From positions 2,108,001 through 2,172,000 of the forward strand of contig JAUTDP010000006.1 of NCBI GenBank assembly GCA_033439795.1: DNA of 64,000 nucleotides, read 5' to 3'. A program made the translations under genes and the position numbers. The DNA is from Sordaria brevicollis (taxonomy: Eukaryota > Ascomycota > Sordariomycetes > Sordariales > Sordariaceae). The notes under the pieces were generated by a model, which ran no database searches, was not told where the DNA came from, and saw nothing but the letters and a program-made list of their open reading frames with translations. Positions 23,090 to 37,713 of this stretch are shown here, piece by piece. How positions within the stretch are numbered: position 1 is the stretch's first letter; each line of letters opens with the position of its first letter.

Positions 23090-25050
23090 GATTAATTGCG
23101 CGCAATACAATAATCCCCCGTACTTTATTTAAATACCCGGATAATTATACGATTATAACCTATACGAAATAATTAAAATACCGAACGAACGATAACGCGC
23201 GATTAGGAGGAAATAGCCAAATTAAAGGCGCAAACCGTTAATAAAGTCGATTTCGAATTGGCTAAATTAAATTAAAAAGAGACCTTTATTACGAAGATCC
23301 GCTTAAATCGCAAATTTATTAATAATTATCGTATTTTTACGGCTTAAGAGGTTTAAAGTACTATTAAAGAAATTAATAACCCCGACGCCGCTATTTTCGA
23401 ATATTATAACGCTTATATAGTTTTTGAAATTGAAGTTTAATATTTTTTTAATACGAAGGAATATATTAAAGAGGATTTAGAGAATAAAATTAAAAATATT
23501 ACCGTTTATTATATTTTTAGTAAAAAAAGACCCTATTTTTTATTCGACCCTTTATTTTAGTATAAAAATCCGTAGCCCGAAGGATATAGAAATTTAATAA
23601 GGATTAAGGATTTTATCGCCGAAATTAAAAAAAATCCTAATATTATATTTAAAAAGATAAAGGCCCGTATTATTATTATATTCGTTTATAAAAAATAATC
23701 CGAGGAGCTTTATATTATCGTTTACCGATTTAGTAAGATTATAATAGATTTAAACGATTGGATTTAATATTTTAAAGGTATATATTATAAATCCGAAAAG
23801 TAAAAAAAGAAGGTTCGTTTTTAAATTATTATTAAAAATAACGACGAAAATATTTAGTATTACTTTAACGGCGTCGACGCGGCTACCTATAAAGTTAACC
23901 GAATTAAATATCGTACTTTTATTACTTAAGGCATTACTCCCGATTTCGATATCTCCAATTCTAAGACCGATTATAATAATAATAACTATTAATAAAATAA
24001 GAAACCTACCGGTTCCGATAAGGAAATAATAAAAGATTTAATAACTATTATTATAGTTAAAGATAAGGAAATTTAAATTTTAAATTAAATAATCGCTAAT
24101 ATTATTCGCAATTCGACGTATTGTAGCGCGACCCTAAGCGGCGCTTTTATTATTACTATTAACGGAAAGTTTTCTAAAATTTTAGACCTTCCTATTTTCT
24201 ATACCGATAAGAATAAAGATACTATTACTTTCAAAGTATAATATCGTACTATAATTAATAAATTAAAGGTTAATTCGGATTATTTTACTAATAATAAAGT
24301 TAAATAAATATATATCGAAAATCGCTTAGCTAATTACGCCGTTAAAAATTTATAACCGTACTTATACAATACCTACCCAAATTAAATTAATTCTTCGAAA
24401 GCTTTAATAAATTATTTTAAACGCTAATATAATAATCCTAACGTTACTTACTAAATAATCGAAGAATTCGAAAAATTTTATATATATTAAAATAATTTTT
24501 ATATCTTTAAAAATAAGTTTATTCGTCTTGCTAACGAATATTAAATTCCGTAGTCGAATTAGAAAGAAGCTTTCTATCGTCGTTTATTTATTAACCTCTA
24601 AATAGGAATAGCTTTATATACTACCTTAAATACGGTCGATTTCGATAAATACGTTAAAATTACTAAGCAAGTTGCTTATACGTAGAAGGTAGCTAAGTAG
24701 ACTATTACGTTATTTTCTTCGAATTCGAATAATTATAATCGTAGAAATAATAATAGAAATAATAGTAATACTAATAAAGGAAGAAACTCCTCTTCGATTG
24801 GAAGTAATTTTAATATTAATAATAATAATAAGAACTTAATTAAGGAGGAAATTAATAATATATTCCGTAAGGGAATATACTTTACTTATAAGGAATAAAG
24901 ATATTATATTAAAGATTACCCTAAGAAACCCGATTTTAATAATCGCCCCGCTATAATAAATTATTATACCCGCCTTTAATTTATATATACTCGCTATAGT
25001 ATTAAAAATAGAGAGGAGGATAAGGGTAAAAAGAAGGACGAATCAAAAAA
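23090..25050 (+). pseudogene. gag relic of C, zinc knuckle Cys/His turned to Tyr
   Basis: A charged, Asn/Lys-rich frame ends at ~24875-24928 in IYFTYKE-stop-RYYIKDYPKK. This fits the CX2CX4HX4C spacing of a retroviral-type zinc knuckle with every ligand position reading Tyr, as expected from TGY to TAY and CAY to TAY transitions. The N-terminal limits are approximate. Confidence 0.6.
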
Positions 25051-25149
25051 TTAATTACTTTAAATAAAATAAATTCCTATTTAGGGAAATCTATATAATA
25101 ACAATAAGGAAAAGCGTTTAATAATATAAATAAAAACTTTTTATATAAT

Positions 25150-28100
25150 TATTTAGGAAGAGACCCTTTTATTATATCCGTTTTTATAAATAATAATAAA
25201 ATTATAATTATTATTAAAGAAATTATTATAAATTCGGGAATTGCTACCTATATTTTAATTAATTAAATTATAGCCGACCGTTTATAATAATTTTTCGGAT
25301 TCGAAATTAAGAGCGATTTCGACCCTATTAATATAGGAGGCCTTTTCGTTAAAAACGATAATAAGAAAATTACGACCGCCCTAAAAGCGAACGTTATAAT
25401 ATAAAACCGTACTACTCGTAACGAATAATTAATCGTCGCCGATATTTATTATAATATAATAATTAATTATATTTAATTCGAATATTATAACGTTACGATT
25501 AATTATTTATATAGGAAATTACTATTTAATAACGATTAGCCTATAAATTTAAATTGGATAAAGAACATCTATATCGACGATTTCGAAAGTTAATTTATTA
25601 ACCCGAAATATTAAAAAGATATCGTCCGTAGAAAATAACTAATAGAGAGAGAGGATAAAAAATAATATAATAGAATTGCGGTATATTATCGGATCCGAAA
25701 ATTCGAAAATACCCCGCAAACCCCTATTAAGAAAAACGAACGATTAATTATTAATATCCTTTAAAAAATAAAAATTAATAGAAGGAATAAAGATTCTATT
25801 TAAAAAATATAGGAAGCTATAGAATAAATATTGTAAAATAAATTATTTCCACCCTCTTAAGAATTAAAGAAAGTATTAACGGAGGTCCTAAAGGAATAAA
25901 AAAAAGACTTTAAAAATAATTTAAAGTATTTTAAAGAATAGTTTTAAGGAAATAATTTTAGTAATAGAATAAAAAAGGACGATTAAGGGTACTTTAAATA
26001 AAAAAGGGGAATTATTTAATATAAAGAACGGTTACTAAATATAATTATTATTAAATTAGTAGCCCTTATATAAATAGTAAAAAAGGAGTACTTAGGAGTA
26101 ACGAATCTATATAAAATCGACCGGTTTATTAAGGAACGTAGAAATTAAAAATATTTCGAGGGCTTTAATTTAAAGGAATAAAAATAAACCCTAAAATATA
26201 TATTAATTTAATATTATAAATACGAAAACGTCTTTAGTAAAAAACGGTCGGATACCTTATTAAAATTAAGGAATAGCGATTACCGGATTCGTTTTTAAAA
26301 AAGAATTAATTTAAAAGATTTAAACTATAGCCCGTTATATAAAATAAATATAAACGAATTAAAAGCCTATCGCTTTTATATTATAGAGAATTTAAATAAG
26401 GGATTTATCGAAAGTAATTTAGCCCCGTAGGCCGTTCCTATTCTCTTTATACCTAAAATTAATAGGAAGTTCCGCTTTTATATAAATTATTAAAAATTAA
26501 ATAAAATTATTTAAAAAGACCGTTATTTATTCCTTCTTATTAAAAAAATTTTAGTCCGTATTATAAGAGTTAAAATTTTTATTAAAATCGATATTCGATA
26601 AGCTTTCTATCGAATTTATATATATTTAAACGATAAAGAATTTACGATATTCTATACGCGGTATAAAGTATATAAATATAAGGTCCTACCCTTTAAGTTA
26701 ATTAACGGACCTTCGACCTTTTAGCGATATATTAATAATACTTTAATAGGATATTTAAACGATTTTTATAGCGCTTATATCGACGATATTTTTATTTACT
26801 CCGATAATAAAAAGGAATATAAGATTTATATTAAGAAGGTATTAGAAAGATTCTAATAGGCCGGTTTATAAGCGGATTTAAATAAATACGAATTCTATAT
26901 TATAAAAACGAAGTTTTTGGGTTTTATTATTAATATTAATAGAATTTCGGTAGACTTAGCGAAGATTTAAATTATAAAGGGATAGAAAGAGTTATTTACA
27001 GTTAAAGGAGTATAATTTTTTTTAAACTTTTATAATTTTTATTACAAATTTGTAAAAAAGTATAGGAGGATTTCGAAATTATTAACGAAATTAATAAAAA
27101 AGGGGGAAACGTTTATTTAAATTACGGATTATTAATAAGCGTTCGATATTTTAAAATAGTATTTAACCAATATATTTATATTAATTTACTTCGATTTTAA
27201 TAAGGAAACGAAATTAAAAATAAATATATTAAACGGGGTATTAATTAGCGTTTTATTTTAGAAGTACGACGATAGATAGTACCCGGTAATATATTTTTTA
27301 GAAATAATATAGGGCGTGGAATATAATTACCCGATATATAATAAAGAAATATTAACGGTTATAAAATTTTTAATATATTAGCGTTTAAAATTTATTAGCC
27401 TTTAATAGACCGAGCCCTTTACGATTATTACGGATTATAAAATATTAAAATATTTTAATACTAAATGTTTATTAAATATAAAGTAGGCGGCGTAGGTAGA
27501 ATTATTATCCTAATATAATTTTTTAATTATTTATCAATTTAATAAGGATAATATTATAACCGACGCTTTATTCCGGAAATTTAAGGATATTAAAAATTAA
27601 AAAGAAAGGAAGGAGTTATAATATACAATACAATTCTTTAAACCGGCGGAAGAAAGGGAGGATATAATCCGTATTTATACTTTAAACGTTATAAATTTTC
27701 TAAAAATAATAATTAATTATAAATTCGTTTATTAATTATTAAAAGCTAATAAAATAAATACCTCCCTAGAAGAATATCGGGAGAAAATTCGGAAAGGGGA
27801 AATAGAATTTATAATATTATAGGAATAATTATTATTCTTTAAAGGCCGTTTAATAATATTAAAAGGTATTTTAAAGATTAGAATAATTTAAAATTATTAC
27901 GATATATTAACGACAATTTACCCTAGAAAGAATAAAATACGGAAATTAATAATAATTCGATATTAATAATTCGGCTTAATTAATAATATAAACCGGTATA
28001 TAATTAATTATATAATTTATTATATTTCAAAATACCTTCGAAGTAAAATACTAAGAATGCTTTAAAATATTAAAGTATTTAAAAAGATTTAGAACCGTTT

Positions 28101-29330
28101 AGTCGTCGATTTTAAAAAAATGCTTAAAAATAAATACGGCTACGATAATTTAATGAATATAATCGACCCTTTATCGAAAACTATTTGGTTATTCCTTTAT
28201 AAATTAATTATTACGGGTAAAGAGGCTTATAAATTATATTATAAGGGTCTTTTCCGTATTTTTAGACTATTTAAGGAATTTATTAGCGATAAAGGATTAT
28301 AATTTCGATCGGATTTTTTATAGGAATTAATTTCTTTAATTGGGATTAATTAATCGTTAATTTTTATCGGACATTTATAGACTTTAAAACAAATTAAAAA
28401 TCTTTATAAATAAATCGATTAAAAATTCCGCCCTTATATTAATTATAATTAAAATAATTAATTAAAAATAATCCCAGTTTTAAATTATATATAGAATAAT
28501 TTATTATAAAATAATACGGGCTTTTAACCCTACGAAATTTTATTTAAATTCCCTATACCTACTTTCTCGGATTGGAAAATAATAATAAATTTAAAAAGTA
28601 TATTTTTTATAGAACGTTTAAACCGATAAAATATTAGAAATACCGTTGAAAAAATTTAACGATATATAAATTACGTTAGAAAATATATTAAAATAGCGTA
28701 ACGGAAATAAATTATTTAAATAAATAAAAAACAATATAAACCGGACTTCGATATAGGAAATCGAATTTTTATTATTAAAAAGAATTAGTCGATTAATTAT
28801 CTAAGCGATAAATTGGATTTTTTATTAACGAAGTAATATTTTTTTATTATAAGTAAAAAGGGTAACGCTTTTTTAATATAATTACCTTCTTCGTAGAAGA
28901 TATTTAATTAATTCCCGCCGGATAGATTAAGGAAATTTCTAAATAATTTATTATTAAAATAAGTATTAAAAAATTTATTAAAGGAAATTGTATTTAAGGA
29001 CGAAGAGTACGAAGTAAAGGAGATTACAACTTTAAAGGTAGATTAAAATAAATTATTTTATTAAATAAAATAAACTAATTAAGATTTAAACCCGGAATAG
29101 TATCCTACTAACGATTTTAAAAACGTAATAATTAAATTAAAAGAATATTATAAAGAATATCCGGAAGCGGCCGGGCCTCTTTAGAAGTTATAGGATTAAA
29201 TTATAACGGCGATACGAAAGGAGGAAGTATTAAAATATAAAGAAGATAATTTACTAATTTAAATAGGTAATAGGAAATTAAAGAAGAGGAAGTAATTACG
29301 TTTTCGAAAAATTCGAAGCGAGTCTTTTTA
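25150..29330 (+). pseudogene. pol relic of C (protease, RT, RNase H, integrase, chromodomain)
   Basis: The protease motif at ~25228-25250 reads INSGIATYI (DSG changed to NSG). Reverse transcriptase spans ~26290-26960 and keeps an intact YIDD (FYSAYIDDIFIYSDN, ~26755-26800). RNase H is at ~27180-27450 (YNYPIYNKEIL). Integrase is at ~27880-28760 and includes an open stretch 28120-28302 (GYDNLMNIIDPLSKTIWLF ... FISDKGL), the core-domain part. A chromodomain lies at ~28990-29200 (EYEVKEITALKVD ... DFKNVIIKLKEYYKEYP). Many TAA/TAG stops make it inactive. Confidence 0.85.
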
Positions 29331-29343
29331 AAGGGGGGGGTAA

Positions 29344-29626
29344 TATAATAGTACGGTTTATCCGCTAATTACTTAATTTGTTATATATTACTAGGTTGTT
29401 TAGGGAATTAGGGACTTACTATTGTAAATTACTTATTTATATTAGCGAACGCTATATAGCTATTCACCCGTACAACCCATTCACTCTATAGAACGTAAAA
29501 TTTATATCTTTCCGCCTACGCTTCTATTCTTGTACGATTAGTTTTCCTTTTTCCTTCATTTTACGATTTTCTATCAATTAAGGATTATTATTATTTTATC
29601 ACAAGCCCTTCCTTTTTACCGTAACA
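29344..29626 (+). repeat. 3' LTR of C (283 bp)
   Basis: Begins TATAATAGTACGG (TG changed to TA) and ends ACCGTAACA. It differs from the 5' LTR mainly by transitions. Confidence 0.92.
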
Positions 29627-29768
29627 CTTAATAATATAAATAAAATACTTAAATATAAAGAATATATATTTAATAATTCAATTAGTAATTAGTATAAAGG
29701 TATTAAAGACGTTATAATTATCGATTTTCTAGGGGGAATTTATTACTAATACTTTTAAAAGGTTAATT

Positions 29769-29835
29769 TGAAGCGGAGCTTCAACATTAAGAAGTGTTGA
29801 AAAAACACGGAGCAAAGCGTTGAGCGTAGCTTCTT
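29769..29835. repeat. Hairpin-rich left end of X
   Basis: GAAGCGGAGCTTC is followed by TTCAACA...TGTTGAA, a stem with loop TTAAGAAG, then by GGAGCAAAGCG. The sequence is unmutated and GC-normal, unlike its surroundings. Confidence 0.5.
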
Positions 29836-30111
29836 CTATAATACGGTGACCCCCCTGCGTCGATCCCAAAAATCTTCCCGAAGTTTACCCGTCTACCCGA
29901 GACTACAATCCCTGTTTCTCGACCTGCAATTGGTTGAATTAAACTTTTGCCAAGGCGCTAAAGATAGGACGAGGCTTGGCATTTGAAAGTGGGTCTGATC
30001 ACAACAAAGTGGGTACCAAAATGATCAGTAAGCTGAGACGAGTAGATTGGTACCACTCACGTGACCGTAACAAGCCTGCCGGCCGAGAAAAACGACTTTG
30101 AAAAAATCCGA
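29836..30111. other. Unmutated GC-normal island of unknown origin
   Basis: About 280 bp with many CA/TG dinucleotides, so not touched by RIP. It holds repeated GTGGGTNNNA-type and TGATCA motifs (GTGGGTCTGATCA, GTGGGTACC). No coding frame or known family was recognised. Confidence 0.4.
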
Positions 30112-30154
30112 CGAATAGCTATATAATAAAAAAAAGATTTTATTTTCTAAATAA

Positions 30155-30463
<309 letters not shown>

Positions 30464-30503
30464 TAATACGGAACGTTTTATATATATATAGTATAATAGT
30501 ATA

Positions 30504-30755
30504 TGTTATGGGGCTAATGCCCGTGGCTGAGTCTAACTGGCATTGCTAGTCGTGCCGCCAGTCGGGCCGCTAATCGGGCCGCCAGTCGCGGTCCTTGCCG
30601 CTACGGTAAGCGGAATAGCCCGTGCCCGGTCCTTAAAAGGATAGTTGACTAATACCGCCTAAAGGGCGCCTCCTTTCCTCCCTTTTCCCCTTCGTAGAAT
30701 TTTATCGATTCGTCAAAACCTAGCATTTGTGTTAATTATATTGTACCCCCTTATA
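30504..30755 (+). repeat. 5' LTR of A (252 bp)
   Basis: Starts TGTTATGGGGCTAATGCCCG and ends ACCCCCTTATA. Its core has short GC-rich repeats of the form GTCGGGCCGCTAATCGGGCC. It is less mutated than the 3' copy. Confidence 0.92.
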
Positions 30756-30839
30756 TTAAGTTCTACTATTTAAAAAAAAAGCGGATAAAAGAAGTAAATT
30801 TAATAAGCGGATAATAATTTTATAAGCGGAAAATTAATA

Positions 30840-32100
30840 ACTTTGAGCGTAGTATTACGGTATTTTCGATACTATAGTCGGATTTAACGATATAGATATT
30901 AACGATGTAAAGGAATTTTACGACTCCTAAAACGGTATATTAAATAATAGCGGTAGTAGCGAAAGTTTAATTAAAAGTCTAATTAAAGCCTTTAAGAATA
31001 GTACGACCCTTAGGGACTATATTAAATCCCTCTTATTTAATATTACCCCTATTTTTAATACCCTTACCCCTTATTTAAATTTCGGAATTACTAAATATTC
31101 CATTTATAAAAAGAAATCCCCTTCTAAGACTTTAATTAACGATAATTCCGACGATAATACGAATTTAATTCCTTATTATAAAAAATAGTTAAAGTTCCCC
31201 AAATAGAACGGCTAACCCTATACTTTCGGCTTTTTTTTTAATAAATTCGTTATAATATATAATAGTAATATTAAATAAGGATTTTGTAATAACCCGAATA
31301 TTACTTAGTATAAAATTATTAATACGCTTTTTATTAAGTACGGCTAATAATTAGAAGGATTTTAAACCGCCGTAATTATACGTAGTGAAGAAGATTTAAT
31401 TAAACTCTTCGAATAAATTCGTACGATTTTCAATTTTTATTAAAATTAAGAGGCGGTTTTTAATAAATTCGCTTATATACGTTAGAAGGATAGCGAATTA
31501 TTCGCTACCTTTTTAACCGATTTTAATAACGAAATATTTAAAATAAACGGTTATTTATAGGAGAATTTTACCAAATTGGGTTATTTCCGCCGCGCTCTTA
31601 ATAAAAAATAATATAATAAGATATTTACGGTTATTTTCTCCGACGATTACTATAAATATTTTAAATAATTTTAATATTATACGTTTAAATATAAATAAAT
31701 AATAGAATTTAAAGAAGATTATTGTTAATATTAATATAATTAAAAAGGTAAAATTAGAAATAACGGATTTTATATCCCCGGCGCTATTTTTACTAATTAT
31801 TTTATTGTTTTTTATACCCTATATATTACGCCCCGTCTTATTTTTATAATTTCTATTTAACGTTTAATCGATATAAACGGAAATATTATTATAAATATTA
31901 TATATATAACCCGTAGTCGAAGTGGATAAGGTTGAAACGGTTTTAATATAAGCGCCTTTACTTCCGCCTTTACTAAATACGCTAAATAAATATCGGATAA
32001 AGAGCGTTAATATTATTAAAATAATAATTTATATATATGTTATAGCGCCTCTAGATATTATATTTTAATTTATCCGTATTGGTTAATTATTCCCCTTTCT
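30840..32100 (+). pseudogene. gag relic of A
   Basis: A frame rich in charged and aromatic residues ends at ~32029-32080 in YICYSASRYYILIYP. This fits CX2CX4HX4C with all four ligand positions Tyr, as RIP would produce. Boundaries are approximate. Confidence 0.55.
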
Positions 32101-32279
32101 TCTAACGGAGTACGTATTTAAATTATTATTACTGAAGTCCTTCTACTCTTAAAGGACGACGATAATAATAAAATTTATAATTCCGCCCCCGAATAATAGG
32201 TAAAAATTTAACTCTAATATAAAATCGGGCCTTAAAATTAGAAATAAAAGTATTAAATAAGATAGAAGATTTTAAATTA

Positions 32280-35200
32280 GAAATAAAAGTAAAACCTATT
32301 TTAATTTTATTTATTATTAATAATTGTAATTTATTCTATATTTTTATCGACGAAGGTTATTAATATTATACCGTAATTAATAAAAAAATTATTAAAGAGT
32401 TTTAAATCTTAATTATTCTTATTCTATTTCGTATTATAAAAAGAGTATTTACTATTATAAAGGGAGCTTCTATTTAAAATATAATCCGATTCCTAACCGA
32501 AGTAAATAATTATATTTATCCTATTTACGTTTATATTATTCTATTATTCGAATTCCCTATTATATTAAATAAACCTTAATTTAAGGTTATACGAATATAT
32601 TTTATCCTTTACGAAAAGCGCCTATTTATAAGCGTTATTAATTATTAGGTTCTTTACGTTAATAGAGAATAAATATTTAATATACCGCTTATTACCGATT
32701 TAAAGTTTATTATATATATTTTAATTACTACTTTTATAAATTACGTTTATAAATTGAAAAAGGAGTTCGGTAATCGAATAATTAAGGAAATTATCTTCGT
32801 AATTAATCTAAAGGACGTCGAAAAGGTATTAAAATTAAAGAAAGTATATATTAAAATAAAATTAAAGGCGAAGATCCTTAAAAAATATTACGATTTAATA
32901 TTATTTTAAATAAAGGAGAACGCCGATAAATTAAACTTTTATCGTCCTAATATAAATTATAAAATTATAATTAAAAAGGATAAAAATAGTAAAAAATTCC
33001 CTATCTTCTTTAAATTATTTTATAATATAATAAAGGAGGAGTTTTTAATTCTTAAAAAGACGTTAAAGGATTTATTAGATAAAAGGTTTATCCGAGCTAA
33101 TAATTTAAAAGCGGGGGCCTTAATTTTATTTATATATAAACCCGGAAGCGGATTCCGTTTTTATTATAATTACTATATATTTAATACTATTATAAAAGTA
33201 AACTACTATTTATTACCATTAATTAAAGATATATTCCGCACTTTAAAAGGAATAAAGTAATATATTAAGGTAAATATCGTATAAACCTTTTATAAAATTC
33301 GTATAATAAAAGGAAAGGAGGGGAAAATAGTATTTCGGACGTAATATAAATTATTCGAATAATTAATTATATTATTTAGGTTAAATAATACGCCAATTAC
33401 GTTTTAATAATATATTAATTATATCCTCCGCAACTATTTAAATTCGTTTTATACTACTTATATAAACGATATATTTATTTATTCCTCTAATTCTTTAAAA
33501 AACTACGAATAAAAAGTATGTCTAATTTTTATTAAATTATTAGAAGCCGGCCTCTATTTAAATTTAAATAAATATAAATTTAATATAAAGAAGGTTAAAT
33601 ATTTAGGCTTTATTATTTATACCGGCGTTAATATATAGGTTAACCCTAAGAAAGTTAAGGCGATTTTGGATTAATTTCCCCCTACCTTTTAAAAAAATAT
33701 ATAAAGCTTCTTAAAGTTTATTAATTATTACTATATATTTATTCCTTAATTTTTAAAAGTAATTACCCCCCTATTAAGATTAATTAGTAAAGAAGTTACT
33801 TTTAAATAAATTAAAGAGTATAAGAACGCTTTTTAATTTTTAAAAACCTTATTTACGAGAATTTTAATCCTAATAGAATTTAACCCGAATAAGAAAATAT
33901 TCTTAGAAATAGACTATAGTAAATTTACTTTAGGTAGAATTATTTCCTAAAAAATAAACGAAAATAATAAAAATATAATTTATAAAATTATAGGTTTTTA
34001 TTCCCGGAAATTCAATTTTATTGAATAGAATTACCTTATTTATAATAAAGAGATATTTATTATTATTAATTATTTAAAATAATAATCGGCGGAATTATAG
34101 AATTATAAATTATTTATTATCTTAATAAATTATTAGAATTTTAAATATTTTATAAAATTAAAGAGACTTTCGGAATAATAAACGCAATAAGCGGAATATC
34201 TCTCTTAATTTAATTTCCAAATCGAATATAAGCCTAGTAAAAATAAAATAATCCTTAACGCTCTCTTTTAATAAAATTAAAATATATTTACGGATTAAAA
34301 TTATAAAGCGTAGGATATTTAAATAATACCGGACTCCGCTTTTAAAAATTATATTCTACTTTATATTTCGGTAGCCTAAATAACCTACTTAAAGAGGGAA
34401 GGTATAAATATATTTAAAAATCCGGATTTATAATAATTTTAATTATAACTAGAATTTTACAATTTTTTATACTAGTAAATAAAAAAAGCCGTCTTTTATA
34501 ATAACCGCTACTTCGACCCGTCCTTAAAATTTAAAATTTAAATTGTAAATTACTCTATTAATTCCCTCGGCCGTCTTTATTATTAAAATTATTTTTAAAT
34601 ATTAAGAGCCCCTATATATACCGAATTTAAATTAATTATACTATTAAATACCAATTAACGCTTTAACGTCCTTCGTATTATTTTAATTCAAATTATTTAT
34701 AATTTATATATATTAGGATATTTTAATAAAAAAAGTATTATTATAATACTCTTTCAATATTTTTATTAACCTTTCTTTAATTTTTACGTCCGGCAATTCC
34801 TCCGTAATTATTATATTTGCAATTCTATAAAGGTTTAGAGGGAATAGAAAAAAAGCTTCCTACGCTTATTATTAATCCTAGAATAATTTAATAAGGATAT
34901 ATAAATAGATTTTATTATTAATTTCCTAAAATCGGACGGTAATACCTATTTTTGGGTTATAAAAAATAAATTTAATAAAACCGTATTCTTCGAGCCTATA
35001 CCTTCTATAAAAGCGGAATTTTACGCCGAACGTTTTTTCTAATATTTTATTCGTTACTACGGTTTCTTAAAATTTATTATTAATAATTATAATTTTAATT
35101 AAATTAGCCGCTTTTAGGCTAAATTATACGAATTCCTAGGTATTAAGCGTTTATTCAATATTATTTATTATTTATAGACCGATAAAGGCTCGGAGTATAT

Positions 35201-36090
35201 AAATTAGGAAATTTACGCCTATTTACGTATAATCGTTAATTATATTTAAAATAATTAAAATAAATAATACTTTATAGCGTAATTAATTATTAATAGCCGG
35301 ATTAATATTTTAATAAATATATTTCTATTCTTCGTTATTTATAAATTTAACCCTAAATTCCCGGTTTCCGTAATCGAAAATCCCTCCGATCGTTAACTTT
35401 TATCCTTATCCTCCGAGAAATAGGCTTAGGAATTCGTTAAGAAATTATAATAAATTACAAATTTATATTAAATTATTATAATAGCCGTTATTTAAAAATA
35501 AAAAAAATTCGCTAACCGTAATTAGTAATTTACGGAATGCTTCGTAATCGGGGATAAAATCTAATTTAATTTTAAGAATTATATTACCGACCGTTTAAAG
35601 AAGAAATTCGATTAATTTTATACGAAATATACCGTTTTAAAAGTATTATTTCCTTATATAATCGAATTATTTAGGTTTCCCCGTATTATTTATAATATTT
35701 TCTATATTAATCTCCTACGTAAAGTTATTAATAATTTTCTTCCTAAATAGAAATTTATTAATAAATAACCCCTGATTATTAAAATTAAAGGAGAATTGGA
35801 ATATTAAATAAAAAAAATTTTCTACGTTAATACCGTTAAAAGGAAAAGAGGCTTAATAAAAAAGGTTTTAATTAAATAGAAGGGATATTATAACCCGATA
35901 TAAAAACCTTTAAAAAATTTTAAAAATATTATTACTTTAAACGAATTTAAAATTTAATACGGTTTAATAGCGGATAATAACGGCCTAACCGACCGGTATA
36001 TTAAGAAATTCCTATAAGAGGTTATAAGCGGGGCGAAATATATTATAAATAGAATAAAAGATTTTTAAATACGGATTAAAATAAATAATA
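32280..36090 (+). pseudogene. pol relic of A (RT, RNase H, integrase, chromodomain)
   Basis: Reverse transcriptase at ~33100-33700 has GFRFYYNYYIFN, a core of INDIFIYSSN (YIDD with its first Asp changed), and YLGFIIY. RNase H at ~33820-34100 reads FYSRKFNFIE then YLIYNKEIF. Integrase is at ~34880-35500 (YRYYGFLKFIINN, TDKGSEYIN). A chromodomain is at ~35790-35960 (KKVLIK, KGYYNPI, LKNFKNITTLNEFKI). A protease-like region is expected near 32290-32560 but its motif is not clear. Numerous stops. Confidence 0.8.
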
Positions 36091-36120
36091 AATTAATTAA
36101 AGTAAGGCCCCGGTGAAATT

Positions 36121-37560
36121 AATAATTAATTTAATTTAAATATCTTTTATTAAATTATTTTCTATTATTTCCGATATAAATTCCTTAATAATAATCTTTT
36201 CCTCTTCCTTTTTATAATCAAATATATAAGTATTAATAAAATTATAAACGTTTAAGGGTTTATAGGTGCGGCGATAGAAAGTAAGAAGCGTAGGATAGTA
36301 ATTTTCCGGGCGCGAAGGCCTAGCGGCAATAAAAAAAGAGGAGAATAGAAGGTAAATATTATATTCGGAGTAGATATTTAAAGGGAAACGTTATATTTCC
36401 TACTATTTAAATTTATTATATTACTTTTTATTATTTCCTTCGATTTCCTTTCCCTTTCTTTTTTTTTTCGCTAACGGGGGTTATATAATAACGGTTTTTT
36501 TAATAGCGGTAATAATAATAGCGGTAATAGTAACGGCGGTAATATTAATAGTAATAATATTAATATTGGCGGCGATATAAGCATTATAATCCTCGATTAG
36601 GTAATTGAATTCTATACGTCGGTTATTTATTTATTTTACCTTCTTTATATTAATTATTAAATTAAATAATTACTCCCTAAAATTTTCGAATTTACGGATT
36701 CGCTCTTTAAGAATTTAAATTTCCATAATATTAACCGAACCGTTAATAATTTTAATAAAAGAAGAAGGCTCCACGGAGGGTATTTTAACGGTAATTTAAT
36801 TAATAAAGCCGCTAAATAGTATTAATAATTTAAAGAACCGTTAAGAAAAGAAGAAAGGAATAAAAACCTATATAAAAATAAAATTTTATTTTTTTAGGAT
36901 TTAAAGTCCTAATAAGATTTTAAATGTAATAAAATAACCGTTGTAGGAGTTTTTAAATATATACCCTTCGGTATATTAAATTTTAAAGGTAGATTAAATT
37001 TAAATAGAAATAAATTTATAGCCTTTATAAACGTATTAATAAAATAAATATACGGAAATAGAAGAATTTTTATTAAATATAATATAATTATACCCGTTAA
37101 TTAAATAGCCCTTATATTAAGAATTCTAAAGTTCGGCCCCGGATAGGATATATTCGCGAATATTATCGGGAATAAATTTACCGGCTATACCAACGGCGGT
37201 AATATTAAACCGAATTTAGCGGGGCTTTAGCGGGGTAATAGGTTTAGGAATAGCGACCTTAATAACGCTTTTATTATAGCGAAAGGTAGGAGTAGGAATA
37301 GGCGGCGGGGTAAGCGAATTAATAATTTCTTATAGGGTTAGGAATTTGTAGAAAAATTCGAATTAGGTTGCAATAACGGGGGTATTTATTTTAATAACGA
37401 TTAATTAATAATTAATTAATACATTCGTAAAAGGATTAATAAAAAGGATAATAATAATAATAATAATAAAAATAATAAAGGTAATAAAAGTACGCTTAAT
37501 ATACGTTAATAGGAGTATGCGCTATTTAATATTTACGGTCTTAATTATTCGATAAATTAA
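36121..37560 (-). pseudogene. Possible antisense reading frame downstream of pol in element A
   Basis: Read on the minus strand, one frame runs ~480 codons without a shift and with ~25 TAA/TAG stops. It shows a Pro-rich piece (SLTPPPIPTPTFRYNK), a compact-looking part (TAVGIAGKFIPDNIREYILS), a helical charged part (ILKERIRKFENFRE), a Thr/Ile-rich run, and a basic PPLAKKKRKGKEIEGNNKK. An 80-codon stop-free stretch follows (36130-36360). The opposite plus frame has a similar stop count (~26), so openness alone is not proof. The family is unknown. Confidence 0.35.
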
Positions 37561-37713
37561 AGGAAAAAAGAGGAAAAGGAAAGAAAAAAAAGGAAAAGCG
37601 TAAAGTATATATTAAAGGTATACGTTAGCGATTCGTCGTCCGATATTTAAAGTCTACGTAATTATATACTTACTTATATATAGTGCGTTTAATTAGGAAA
37701 AGGGGGGGGTTAA

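Larger units (their letters stand above)
22742..29626 (+). mobile_element. Gypsy element C, full length (6885 bp), RIP-inactivated, duplication CTTAA
   Basis: The LTRs (22742-23024 and 29344-29626) are both 283 bp. CTTAA flanks both sides (22737-22741 and 29627-29631). A polypurine tract (AAGGGGGGGGTAA) precedes the 3' LTR. Inside, in plus order, are gag with a zinc knuckle, protease, reverse transcriptase, RNase H, integrase and a chromodomain. The target is the integrase region of B-I. Frames are conserved along the element but interrupted by stops, almost all TAA/TAG. Confidence 0.93.
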
